Origin: Herbivorax alkaliphila
GTDB lineage: Bacteria > Bacillota > Clostridia > Acetivibrionales > Acetivibrionaceae
Direction: 5' to 3'
Assembly: GCF_030848475.1 (NCBI RefSeq)
Contig: NZ_JAVDDS010000012.1
Span: 1-64,000 of the forward strand
Length of the DNA stretch: 64,000 bases
Positions 47,883 to 56,397 of the stretch are shown here, in pieces (position 1 is the first letter of the stretch; each line of letters begins with the position of its first letter). A program made the translations under genes and the position numbers. Below the pieces are notes generated by a model. That model had not been told where the DNA came from. It ran no database searches and worked only from the letters and a program-made list of their open reading frames with translations.

Positions 47883-49457
47883 ATGTCCCTTGAACTTATT
47901 AAAGAAACTACAAGAATTAATTATTTTACAGGTGAGGGTTCATCCCAAACAATTGTCGAGCATGATATAATTGTACCAGACATAAATCCTGATGTTTTGA
48001 GGATTCTCCTTTTAGATGGAGAAGTTATTGAAGAAAAATCTGAAGCATTGCAGGATAAGGTTTCTGTGAAGGGAACTGTAAGGTATAAAATATTGTATGT
48101 GTCTGATGACAAGGATCAGTCTATTAAGAGTATAAATGCTTCACGAGATTTTTCATACAGTTTTGATGTGGAAAATGCCAATTCTAAGATGAAAACGCGT
48201 ATTAAAAGTGATATAGAACATATTGATTATGAAATTTTAAACGGAAGAAAAATAAATTTAAAGACCATTATAAAATTAAAAGCGAAAATAATAAATGAAA
48301 CAGAGCAGGAGTTTGTCAGTGAATTAAAAGGGGTGGAAGATTTACAAATACTAAGAAAAAATATTGACATATACTCATATTTAGGTGAGAATACATCAAA
48401 TTATACATTAGATGAGGATTTAGAAATACCAGCTGGAAAGCCGTCTATAAAAGAGATTTTAAGAACTGATGTAAAAATTGTTGGGAAAGACTATAAAATA
48501 GCAGATGACAAAATAATAGCAAAAGGTGATATAAATATTTTAACACTTTATATTGGAGATACAGAAGAAAGAAGCATTGAATTTATGGAGCATGAAGTTC
48601 CATTTACTCAAACTCTAAAGTTTCAAGGAATAGATGATGATTCTGAATGTGAAGTTGACTATAGAATTGAAAATTTTTCCTTTAACCCTGATGAAGACAG
48701 TGATGGGGAATTAAGAATTTTAAAAAGTGAAATAAAGGTTTCTATATGGGCTCAGGCAAATAACAGGAGAAATTTAGAAATTATATCTGATGCATATAGT
48801 ATGAAATCAAAAATAGATTTTGAAACAGAGTCATTTAAAACAAGCAGAGTTATATGTCGCGACAGCAGTCAGGTAATATTAAAAGAAACTGTAAAAATAA
48901 ATGGAGACAGTCCGGACATTTCAGAAGTGTTTAATGTATTATCTAGGCCCAATTTATTTGAGAGCACTATTTCAGATAAAGGTGTAACTATAGAAGGATG
49001 TGTAAATAACAGTATTTTATATGTTGCAAACAATACAGAACAACCAGTTTTTTGTCATTATTACGAAATACCATTTAAACATACTGTTCAACTTAAGGAT
49101 GTAAAACCAGAGATGAATTGTGAAGTAGATTTAAATATAGAACACTGTAATTATAGTATGGTTTCTGAAAATGAAGTCGAGATTAGAGTGGTTGTGGATG
49201 TAGATACAAAGGTAGTAGATCAGATGGAGTACTTATTAATAACTGAGGCTGTTGAAAATGAAGAACAAAGAATAGACAATGGTGAATTTGCAAGCTTAAC
49301 AATATACTTTTCACAGCCAGGAGATAATCTGTGGAAAGTTGCAAAAAAATATTTAACCACCGTTGAAGATGTGAAAAAATTCAATAAAATTGATGAGGAA
49401 GAACTAGGGGTTGGAAGACAAATTATTATTCCACGAAAGGCAAGTTCTTTTAGTTAA
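47883..49457 (+). CDS. sipL: SpoIVA-interacting spore protein SipL
   Basis: 524 residues. Repeated SPOCS (DUF3794) domains in the first 440 residues, with recurring PVFCHYYEIPFKHTVQL and MEHEVPFTQTLKF motifs; C-terminal LysM domain (about 470-520: GDNLWKVAKKYLTTVEDVKKFN, ending GRQIIIPR). In C. difficile SipL binds SpoIVA and is needed for coat localisation around the forespore. Its place after yabG and veg matches. AGGAGG precedes the ATG. CATAAAAA about 60 nt upstream could be a SigE -10, weakly supported. Confidence 0.93.
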   Translation: MSLELIKETTRINYFTGEGSSQTIVEHDIIVPDINPDVLRILLLDGEVIEEKSEALQDKVSVKGTVRYKILYVSDDKDQSIKSINASRDFSYSFDVENANSKMKTRIKSDIEHIDYEILNGRKINLKTIIKLKAKIINETEQEFVSELKGVEDLQILRKNIDIYSYLGENTSNYTLDEDLEIPAGKPSIKEILRTDVKIVGKDYKIADDKIIAKGDINILTLYIGDTEERSIEFMEHEVPFTQTLKFQGIDDDSECEVDYRIENFSFNPDEDSDGELRILKSEIKVSIWAQANNRRNLEIISDAYSMKSKIDFETESFKTSRVICRDSSQVILKETVKINGDSPDISEVFNVLSRPNLFESTISDKGVTIEGCVNNSILYVANNTEQPVFCHYYEIPFKHTVQLKDVKPEMNCEVDLNIEHCNYSMVSENEVEIRVVVDVDTKVVDQMEYLLITEAVENEEQRIDNGEFASLTIYFSQPGDNLWKVAKKYLTTVEDVKKFNKIDEEELGVGRQIIIPRKASSFS

Positions 49458-49460
49458 GAA

Positions 49461-49502
49461 TAAGGGATTTATAAAAACTTTTTAGTTTTTGTAAATCCCT
49501 TA
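49461..49502 (+). terminator. sipL terminator
   Basis: Stem TAAGGGATTTATAAAAAC and complement with one mismatch, 6-nt loop. Directly after the sipL stop codon. Confidence 0.8.
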
Positions 49503-49527
49503 TTTATGTACGCCATTAAAAATACCT

Positions 49528-49560
49528 GCCCATTGAGGCTAAATGTTAATATATACACCC
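49528..49560. mobile_element. Degenerate short inverted-repeat element
   Basis: On the minus strand it begins GGGTGTATATATTAACATTTAG, like the end of the element at 49570, and ends GGGC. It abuts the left target duplication of the next element. Confidence 0.4.
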
Positions 49561-49561
49561 T

Positions 49562-49777
49562 TCTCTTTGGGGTGCATGTTATTTATGTGAATGAAAATAT
49601 GGAAGAAACATTGTGGAGCAAGTTGTAGAGCGTGTTAATACGACGAGGAAAGGGAGAGCATTGTTTGAGCGATAGCGAGATTTGCTCGACCCCGAGGAGT
49701 ATTTACAGGCTCTAAACTGCGTAACTTTAGTTTCTGGAATATTGTTCTTCACATTTAACATATACACCCTCTCTTTG
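49562..49777. mobile_element. MITE-like element, 200 bp, with 8-bp target duplication
   Basis: Element 49570-49769. Ends GGGTGCATGTTATTTATG and, inverted, GGGTGTATATGTTAAATG; the similarity between the ends extends about 40 bp. Perfect 8-bp direct repeats TCTCTTTG flank it at 49562-49569 and 49770-49777. No transposase inside; the centre contains short GC-rich hairpins and is the inverted equivalent of the repeat unit at 25128-25703. It lies between sipL and ispE. Confidence 0.75.
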
Positions 49778-49864
49778 TCACGTTGTTGAAAAAGGAAGGT
49801 ATTTTGTATATAATATAAAAGCATATTGATTGAGGAAAAAATAACAGGACAAAGATGGTGCAAA

Positions 49865-50728
49865 ATGGATTCAATATTTTTAAAGGCTAATGCAAAAATT
49901 AATTTATCTCTTGATGTATTGGGGAAAAGAGATGATGGATATCATGAAGTAAAAATGATTATGCAGTCAATAAACCTTCATGATGAAGTTTTTATGCAAA
50001 TTACAGAAGATGGAATTGAAGTTAGTTGTAACAAACACTGGGTTCCTTCTGGCAGCGGCAATATTGCATATAAAGCGGCAGAATTATTAATGAAAAAGTA
50101 TGGGGTTAAAAAAGGTGTTAAGATAAAAATAATCAAAAACATTCCTGTTGCAGCTGGACTTGCTGGAGGAAGTGCAGATGCAGCAGCTGTTATTAAGGGA
50201 ATTAATAAATTATTTTCTCTTAATTTAAGCCAAAAAGAATTAATGAACTTAGGCAAAGATATAGGAGCAGATGTTCCTTTTTGCTTAAAAGGTGGAACTG
50301 TGCTTTCAGAAGGAATAGGTGAAATGTTAACACCCACTAAACCTTTTCAAAATGTCAATATACTTCTTGTTAAGCCTAAAATATCTGTATCAACACCTTG
50401 GGTTTATAAAAATTTAAATATAAAAAACATATCAGAAAGACCAGATACAGAAGGGATATTAAATGCAATAAAAAATGAGGACATTGTGTATGTTGCAAAA
50501 AACATGAAAAATGTATTGGAAACGGTTACTGTAAATAGATATAGAGTTATTCAAGAAATTAAGAATAAGCTTATAAAATATGGAGCTTTAGGAAGCATAA
50601 TGAGTGGAAGTGGACCAACAGTTTTCGGGATATTTGAAAACAAAAAAAAGGCATATTTTGCATATGAAAAAGTAAAGAACAGCAGATGGCAATGTTTTAT
50701 GACAGAAACACTGTGTGAGGAGAGATAG
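49865..50728 (+). CDS. ispE: 4-diphosphocytidyl-2-C-methyl-D-erythritol kinase
   Basis: GHMP kinase of the non-mevalonate isoprenoid pathway. KANAKINLSLDVLGKRDDGYHEV near the N-terminus, the ATP loop IPVAAGLAGGSADAAAVIKG (about 94-113) and MSGSGPTVFG near the end are diagnostic. Length 287 from the ATG at 49865; a longer frame begins at 49826 but adds 13 unrelated residues. The ribosome site is weak (GGTG). Four bases separate it from gntR. Confidence 0.96.
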   Translation: MDSIFLKANAKINLSLDVLGKRDDGYHEVKMIMQSINLHDEVFMQITEDGIEVSCNKHWVPSGSGNIAYKAAELLMKKYGVKKGVKIKIIKNIPVAAGLAGGSADAAAVIKGINKLFSLNLSQKELMNLGKDIGADVPFCLKGGTVLSEGIGEMLTPTKPFQNVNILLVKPKISVSTPWVYKNLNIKNISERPDTEGILNAIKNEDIVYVAKNMKNVLETVTVNRYRVIQEIKNKLIKYGALGSIMSGSGPTVFGIFENKKKAYFAYEKVKNSRWQCFMTETLCEER

Positions 50729-50732
50729 TATT

Positions 50733-51419
50733 ATGGCAAACAAATTTGCGAAGATTAATTTTAATGATTATAAACCTTTAAGAGAAGTAATTTTTAATAC
50801 ATTAAGGGAAGCTATTATATCTGGAGAATTAAAGCCAGGAGAGCGTTTAATGGAAGTAAAGCTGGCAGAAAAGATGGGAGTTAGCCGTACGCCGGTTAGA
50901 GAAGCAATTAGAAAACTGGAATTGGAAGGCTTAGTTGAAATGTTTCCTAGAAAAGGTGCTCATGTTGCTAAGCTTTCTGTTAAAAACATAATGGATGTTT
51001 TAGAAGTTCGTGCTTCACTTGATGGTCTTGCCACTTCTCTTGCAGCTGAAAGAATAAAAGATGAAGAAATAAAAAATTTAGGCCATATTCTTTCTCAGTT
51101 TGAGTCCTATGCAAAGAAAGACAATTTACAGGGAACAATAAAAAAAGATGTTGAATTTCATGACTTAATTTATGGTGCATCTGGAAATGACAAGCTTATT
51201 CAAATTGTATGCAAGTTAAGAGAACAAATTCACAGATTTAGGGTTATATACTTAAAGGATTACAGCAGTCATAAAGCTCTAGTTAAGGAGCATGAAGATA
51301 TATATGAAGCAATTTCAAAAAGAGACAGAGATAAGGCTCAAATTTATGCACAGAGACATATAAAGAAACAGGAAGAGATAATAACTAAAGCTCTTAAAAG
51401 TGTTACGGAAAATGAGTGA
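50733..51419 (+). CDS. GntR family regulator, FadR subfamily (FCD domain)
   Basis: 228 residues. N-terminal winged helix (REAIISGELKPGERLMEVKLAEKMGVSRTPVREAIRKLELEGLVE) and C-terminal all-helical FCD ligand domain with metal-type residues (E-x-D-x-x-FH in KKDVEFHDLIYG, H near the end in YAQRHIKKQ). Effector unknown. ATG at 50733 with GGAGAG upstream; an in-frame GTG at 50715 lies in the ispE 3' end and is part of the ribosome site. Cotranscribed with ispE. Confidence 0.92.
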   Translation: MANKFAKINFNDYKPLREVIFNTLREAIISGELKPGERLMEVKLAEKMGVSRTPVREAIRKLELEGLVEMFPRKGAHVAKLSVKNIMDVLEVRASLDGLATSLAAERIKDEEIKNLGHILSQFESYAKKDNLQGTIKKDVEFHDLIYGASGNDKLIQIVCKLREQIHRFRVIYLKDYSSHKALVKEHEDIYEAISKRDRDKAQIYAQRHIKKQEEIITKALKSVTENE

Positions 51420-51430
51420 GTAAAGATTTT

Positions 51431-51460
51431 AAAAACCTGCTTTATGTGATGCAGGGTCTT
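51431..51460 (-). terminator. Possible terminator for the CopZ-like gene
   Basis: AAGACCCTGC/GCAGGTTTTT on the minus strand with a 10-nt loop and T-run. Also a hairpin at the gntR 3' end on the plus strand. Confidence 0.5.
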
Positions 51461-51580
51461 AAAGTGAACTCGTTTAGCTAAAGCTAAGCATCGAGACTTC
51501 AGGTGGAGACTCAACTCCACCTGAAGATTTATAAGAGCAACTCCACCTTATAGAAGGTGGAGTCTTAGAATAAGATAAAA
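51461..51580 (+). repeat. Multi-hairpin 3' element, copy 10 (full length)
   Basis: Full-length sense copy 42 nt after the gntR stop codon, nearly identical to copy 1. Confidence 0.9.
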
Positions 51581-51603
51581 TTGTCTACAAATACATTGTC
51601 TTT

Positions 51604-51810
51604 TTAATCAATTTCATAACCCATCTTAGATATATGTTTTTTAATTTCATCAGGGTTAATATCAGAAGGATTGTATTCCACTTTCAATTGTTGGCTTTTT
51701 AAGTCAACTGACAAATCACCAATACCTTTTATTTCTCTAACACTTTCTTGAATTTTATCGGAACATGCACTACATGAAAGAGTGGGAACATTAAAAACTG
51801 TAGATTCCAT
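51604..51810 (-). CDS. Heavy-metal-associated domain protein (CopZ-like)
   Basis: 68-residue ferredoxin-like metal chaperone. Metal site CSAC at residues 13-16 (PTLSCSACSDKI instead of the usual GMTCxxC), then VREIKGIGDLSVDLKSQQLKVEYNP and the end HISKMGYEID. It probably carries copper, but no P-type ATPase partner is in the window. The ATG has AGGAGGG upstream. Confidence 0.85.
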   Translation of the reverse strand: MESTVFNVPTLSCSACSDKIQESVREIKGIGDLSVDLKSQQLKVEYNPSDINPDEIKKHISKMGYEID

Positions 51811-51914
51811 GAAAGCCCTCCTATACCAAATTATTTTAAAGATTAAAATTCTTTATAGATGTAGCATTATCAAAAACTAAATTATTTATTCTTTTTTAAA
51901 TATTAATTTAGAGA

Positions 51915-51947
51915 GGGTGTATATAATAAATATGAATAATCTGCACC
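51915..51947. mobile_element. Degenerate short inverted-repeat element
   Basis: GGGTGTATATAATAAATATG at the left and CTGCACC at the right; likely a remnant of the GGGTG family. Confidence 0.35.
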
Positions 51948-52069
51948 TAGTTAGAGCATAAAAATACATTTATTAAATACCATACTATTGATATGCACAC
52001 TCAGTATGGTAAAATAGAAATAAATATAAGGGAGGATAAAGAGAATACATTTCTCTATTTAATTAAATT

Positions 52070-53677
52070 ATGTGGTATGATAGATTTTTGAATATATATA
52101 AAGCAGGAATATCCCATGAATTTATTCTCTATTTTAATATAAGAGATGTTGTTGATAACTTTAGATTTATTGACAGGTACATTTATGAGGAGTTTATAAA
52201 ACAAAGAAATTTTTCAATTGTGGCATTTTACGATATTTCCAAAGGGTTAACTTTTTTAGAACCGGAAATGGAAAGAGAATTTAATAAAATTACTTCAAAT
52301 GCTGCAGAAGGATTAGCTTATGCAATGCCTTCAAAATTATTTCATTACATTGACGTGGCACTAAAGAGTACAAAAATGGCTTTGTTTATAGATCATGCAG
52401 AAAAGATGATACCATCTGGAGATGTGGCATCAATGTCAACTGAAGAAAGAATGGCACTTATATGGATATGCGAATGGTCAAACAGTCCAAAAATATCTTC
52501 TGTGGGAAGCACTATATTTTTGAAGGCAAATAATCTTGCTGAAATAAACAATGAAGTGTTAAGGTCAGCGTACCGGGTGGAGCCTGTATTTGTAGAACTA
52601 CCAACTGAGCAGGAGAGAGTTGGGTATATACAGCATCTTTTAAAGGATGAAAGCGTTAAAATGGATATTACCATTAATGATTTTGCAAAGTTATCATCTG
52701 GGCTTAGCAAAAAAGCAATAAAAGATATTAAGCTTAAATCTGAAGCTGAAGATGTTCCTATAAGCTTTGAATTTATAAAAGACAAAAAACATTCTGTTTT
52801 GAAAAAGGAATATGGTGATGTACTTGAATTTATTTATCCAGAACTGGGCTTTGACGATATAGGAGGAATGGAAAGGGCAAAAAATTATCTTTTAAATAAT
52901 ATTGTTGAACCTGTTAGAAAAGGTGACTTGAGAAGAGTTCCAATGGGAATACTTTTATGTGGACCTTCGGGTACAGGAAAAACACTGCTTGTTAATGCTC
53001 TTGCAAAGACAAGTGGTTTTAACTGTGTTAAAATAGATATGTCTAGAATACTAGGACAGTATGTTGGTGAAAGTGAGAAAAATTTTAAAAAGTGTTTGCT
53101 AGGAGCCCAGTCTCAAGAGCCGGTTATAGTTTTTGTGGATGAGATAGACACTGCTTTTAGAAGAGGAGAGAGCGGTGATAATGGGGTGAGCAGAAATATT
53201 TTCAATGAATTTTTGCAATTTACTAGCAATACAAATAATAGAGGAAAAGTTATATTTATTGCAGCAACAAATAGACCGGATCTTCTAGATGCAGCATTAA
53301 AAAGAGCGGGAAGGTTTGACAAAAAAATACCTGTATTGTTGCCGGAAGAAAATGAGAGAGCGGAAATATTTAAGATACTTATTGAAAAATATGGATTTGA
53401 AACTGATGTTGAAGATTTTTTTCCTTTTTCAAAAGAAACGTTGAATTATACAGGAGCAGAAATTGAAACGGTAATTAGAAAGGCTTATGAGATAGCAAAT
53501 GAGGATAATATTGAAAAAAATATGTTGACAGAGGATGTATTGAAAAAAGCTATAAATAGGTGTCGGCCAAGTACTCAGCAGGTAGAATTTATGACTATGT
53601 TAGCGATTAAAGAATGTGACGATAAAGATTTACTTCCTGAAAAGTATAAGGATGTATTAGATAACAGAGGAAATTAA
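52070..53677 (+). CDS. Two-domain AAA+ ATPase, Vps4/Cdc48-like, paired with PspA
   Basis: 535 residues. The N-terminal half (about 1-240) looks like a degenerate AAA domain: ALFIDHAEKM where Walker B would be, and no P-loop. The C-terminal AAA is intact: IGGMERAK, Walker A GPSGTGKT (298-305), pore loop GQYVGESEKNFK (329-340), Walker B IVFVDEID (353-360), ATNRPDLLDAALKRAGRFDKK (arginine fingers). GESEK in the pore loop is as in Vps4 and Cdc48. The next genes encode PspA and an XpaC-like protein, so it probably remodels PspA polymers or clients at the membrane. Translation start is odd: GGAGG lies about 34 nt before the ATG with a GAGAA-TACAT-TTCTC hairpin between; an in-frame stop excludes earlier starts. 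Confidence 0.85.
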   Translation: MWYDRFLNIYKAGISHEFILYFNIRDVVDNFRFIDRYIYEEFIKQRNFSIVAFYDISKGLTFLEPEMEREFNKITSNAAEGLAYAMPSKLFHYIDVALKSTKMALFIDHAEKMIPSGDVASMSTEERMALIWICEWSNSPKISSVGSTIFLKANNLAEINNEVLRSAYRVEPVFVELPTEQERVGYIQHLLKDESVKMDITINDFAKLSSGLSKKAIKDIKLKSEAEDVPISFEFIKDKKHSVLKKEYGDVLEFIYPELGFDDIGGMERAKNYLLNNIVEPVRKGDLRRVPMGILLCGPSGTGKTLLVNALAKTSGFNCVKIDMSRILGQYVGESEKNFKKCLLGAQSQEPVIVFVDEIDTAFRRGESGDNGVSRNIFNEFLQFTSNTNNRGKVIFIAATNRPDLLDAALKRAGRFDKKIPVLLPEENERAEIFKILIEKYGFETDVEDFFPFSKETLNYTGAEIETVIRKAYEIANEDNIEKNMLTEDVLKKAINRCRPSTQQVEFMTMLAIKECDDKDLLPEKYKDVLDNRGN

Positions 53678-53679
53678 TG

Positions 53680-53770
53680 AAGTGAACTCGTTTAGCTAAA
53701 GCTAAACATCGAGACTTCAGGTGGAGACTCAACTCCACCTTATAGAAGGTGGAGTCTTAGAATAAGATAA
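53680..53770 (+). repeat. Multi-hairpin 3' element, copy 11 (internally deleted)
   Basis: Sense copy starting two bases after the AAA gene stop. The part between the two AACTCCACCT repeats is missing, as in copy 2. Confidence 0.9.
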
Positions 53771-53843
53771 ATTTACTGTTTACAAAGGTCAGTATTTAGT
53801 ATAAATTAATGTATAGTGATAATTTTTCTGAGGAGGAGCACAT

Positions 53844-54578
53844 ATGGGTTTTTTTAGCAGAGTAGGCATAATGATAAGAGGTTTTTTTGGGAAGTTTGTA
53901 GGAGGATTAGAGGAAAACAATCCAGACCTTATATTTGAAGACATAAAAAACCAAATCAGTAAGGCGCGTAAAGAAGCTGAAAAGCAGATAATGGAAATTC
54001 AAACAAATGCAGAGCTTATAAAGATTGAAATGAAAAATTCTGAAAAAAAATTAGATGCAATAAAATCCAGAATAGAATCTGCAAAAAGACAAGGAGACAA
54101 GGAACTTTTAGTAGAACTTCTTATGCATGAAGAAGAATGTCAGACTGTATATGAAACCCATAGAGCCACACATGATAATGCTATTAAAGAAGTTAAAACA
54201 ATAAGGGAAAATTACAAGGTGTTTGAATCTGAAATGAATTCAAAGCTAAACGAATTGAAGAATTTAAAGACTCAGGAAAAAATGGCTAAGCTAAAGGAAA
54301 ATATAAATAATGTAAATGCAAAGTATGCATCTAAAAATAATAACGTTGGAAATATAAATGATAATATGGACAGGGCAAGAGAAATAGTTAATAAAAAAAT
54401 TGCACAGGCAAATGCAGTGGAAAGTCTCAACGATGAAAATATGGATATGAAGTTAAAGAAACTTGATTTAAATTCTGCACGTGATAGAGCTAAGGCAAGA
54501 GCAGAAGCTATATTAAATAGTGATGAAGGATTTGAAGTAAAGGAAAAAAAGCAAAACAAGAAAAAGACGGAAGGGTAA
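53844..54578 (+). CDS. pspA: PspA/IM30 family membrane-stress protein
   Basis: 244 residues, almost wholly coiled coil with the N-terminal amphipathic helix MGFFSRVGIMIRGFFGKFVG that binds stressed membranes. PspA/Vipp1 proteins belong to the ESCRT-III superfamily and form rods or rings on membranes. The C-terminal third is Asn/Lys-rich and less conserved. GAGGAGGAG precedes the ATG. Upstream is the AAA+ ATPase, downstream by 50 bases the XpaC-like gene; a Psp-like cassette. Confidence 0.88.
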   Translation: MGFFSRVGIMIRGFFGKFVGGLEENNPDLIFEDIKNQISKARKEAEKQIMEIQTNAELIKIEMKNSEKKLDAIKSRIESAKRQGDKELLVELLMHEEECQTVYETHRATHDNAIKEVKTIRENYKVFESEMNSKLNELKNLKTQEKMAKLKENINNVNAKYASKNNNVGNINDNMDRAREIVNKKIAQANAVESLNDENMDMKLKKLDLNSARDRAKARAEAILNSDEGFEVKEKKQNKKKTEG

Positions 54579-54628
54579 TTTTAAAAAAGTAAGTATAATT
54601 AAAAACAAGGGTTGTAGGTATAGTTGTT

Positions 54629-55420
54629 ATGAAGCTTAAATTATTATTTAGTTCTTTATTTGGTAGTAGGAATATAGGGATGCTTTTTATTCTTATGGCA
54701 ATTCCATTGGCGTTAATGATTATTACAGGAGAAAGATGGCTAATTTATCCTGCTAGTGCTGGTGTTGGTGCCATATATATAGGGTTGGTAATTCAAAGCT
54801 TTACCAGCAAAAGTTTTCAGGATAAATTTATTCACAAAATGAAGGACAAAAGAATAAAAAAACTAAATAAAATGTGTACAAAGTTGGCAGAAGATGCAAA
54901 AAAACATACAAATCCAGCATATTATAAAAAGCTGCGTTCTATTATGAGCGACAAAAATGAAATAGTAAAGTCCTATCAAAAAGACAGTCCGGACTTTTTA
55001 AAAGAAAAGATAACCGAGCAGACTTTAAATTTAGTTGTGTCATATATAAGGCTTTTAAAAAGTTTTTGTGTAAGAACTAAAGAGCTTAATTCAGTAAATA
55101 TAAAGCCTGTGATAGATAGAATTGCTCAAAACACCAGGAAGTTAAACTTTATAAATGATTCAAAAGTACATGAAAATGTAGAGAAGATAATTGAAATGGA
55201 TCAAAAGATAGTATCAAGACTAAAAGATGAAAAGATAAACTTAGAAAGAATAGATACCCGGCTTGATTATATTAAAAGTACAGTATATATGTTTAAACAG
55301 CAGATAGGTTTAAGGCTTGAATCAGAAGATATGCTGGAAAAAATCGAAAGTGCTGTAAATGAAGCTACTGCTCTTGAAAATGTTTTAGATGAAAGAAACA
55401 AAAAGAGAATTAGAAATTAA
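54629..55420 (+). CDS. XpaC-like membrane protein
   Basis: 263 residues with two adjacent N-terminal membrane segments (about 15-32 and 37-56) followed by a long helical cytoplasmic part (KDKRIKKLNKMCTKLAED, several coiled segments to the end). This plan and the site next to pspA fit the XpaC (5-bromo-4-chloroindolyl phosphate hydrolysis) family, whose biochemical role is unknown. The ribosome site is weak (TAGGTATAG). Probably cotranscribed with pspA. Confidence 0.7.
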   Translation: MKLKLLFSSLFGSRNIGMLFILMAIPLALMIITGERWLIYPASAGVGAIYIGLVIQSFTSKSFQDKFIHKMKDKRIKKLNKMCTKLAEDAKKHTNPAYYKKLRSIMSDKNEIVKSYQKDSPDFLKEKITEQTLNLVVSYIRLLKSFCVRTKELNSVNIKPVIDRIAQNTRKLNFINDSKVHENVEKIIEMDQKIVSRLKDEKINLERIDTRLDYIKSTVYMFKQQIGLRLESEDMLEKIESAVNEATALENVLDERNKKRIRN

Positions 55421-55464
55421 AGTATAAAATTTTAGGAAATAGTTTTTGCAGTTGGGATGGGTTT

Positions 55465-56397
55465 ATGATGAAAAAAAATGTGATGTCAATAATAACAATA
55501 ATTTTAATTCAATTTTTGCTGGTGTCGTGTATTCAAAGCCCAGAGGATAGTGATTCTACACACAGAGTAGATGAAAGCTATTATGAGAACAAAGCAGTTG
55601 TAATTGATACAGTGGCAGATGTTTTTAAAGAGCCTGATTTATCATCTGAAAGATTAACTCAAGTGCTGTTTAATCAGAAGGTTACAATTCTTGAAGACAG
55701 TGAAGGGTGGGCAAAAGTTGAAGTGGTTGACGGTCATATTGGGTGGATTAGAGCAAAATATATAGATGAAAACTGCAAAAGCATAATGGATCAGCTCTAT
55801 GATGACAGGGTTGTAGTTACCGGAAAGACAAAAAGAGTGTTTACAAAGCCAGGAGAGGGAGCGACAATAAAGAACGTGGTAATGGGTACTGAACTTTATG
55901 TTTTGACCATAATGGGGAATTATTACAAAGTAGCTTTGCCATGGGATATGACTGGATGGGTTGAAAGAAAAGATACAATTGTGGTGCCTGTAAAAAAATC
56001 AATAAAAAAAACATCAGAAATAGATTTAGTTACTACTGTAAATAAATTTATTGGTACTTCGTATCTTTCAGGAGGTATAAGTGACTGGGAGGGTATAGAT
56101 TCCACAGGTCTTGTATACATATGTACCAGAATAAACGGGATTGAAATTTTAAGAAAAAATCTTTTAGATTATGATGCTGTTGAAGGTGAGAATATAGAAA
56201 TTCAGAATATTAAACAAGGGGATTTAGTTTTTTTAAATAATGGCAGGGAATTTGAAAAAGTTTTTGAAATAGGTATTTTTATTGGAGAAGATCAATTTAT
56301 ATATGCTGACAAATCTGAAGGAGCTGTTGTCTCAGCCTCTACACAAAGCGAAAGGTTTCAAAACAGGTTGATAGGTATAAAAAGGATATTTAATTAA
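55465..56397 (+). CDS. SH3-domain lipoprotein with a degenerate NlpC/P60 domain
   Basis: 310 residues. Signal peptide with lipobox LVSC (Cys at 22), two bacterial SH3-like domains (about 45-105 and 115-175, e.g. DSEGWAKVEVVDGHIGWIRA) and an NlpC/P60-like domain (about 188-310: NKFIGTSYLSGGISDWEGID...GDLVFLN...IGIFIGEDQFIYAD). In active enzymes the motif is DCSGL and HVGIYIG; here it is DSTGL (Ser at 213) and EIGIFIG (Glu at 268), so both catalytic residues are gone. It should bind wall peptide without cutting. It starts 44 bases after the XpaC-like gene and overlaps the convergent glycosyltransferase gene by 8 bases. Confidence 0.82.
   Translation: MMKKNVMSIITIILIQFLLVSCIQSPEDSDSTHRVDESYYENKAVVIDTVADVFKEPDLSSERLTQVLFNQKVTILEDSEGWAKVEVVDGHIGWIRAKYIDENCKSIMDQLYDDRVVVTGKTKRVFTKPGEGATIKNVVMGTELYVLTIMGNYYKVALPWDMTGWVERKDTIVVPVKKSIKKTSEIDLVTTVNKFIGTSYLSGGISDWEGIDSTGLVYICTRINGIEILRKNLLDYDAVEGENIEIQNIKQGDLVFLNNGREFEKVFEIGIFIGEDQFIYADKSEGAVVSASTQSERFQNRLIGIKRIFN

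Noticed and set aside
49579-49863. 94-residue minus-strand frame
   Set aside because: Lies over the MITE-like element; such frames arise in these repeats and carry no known domain.
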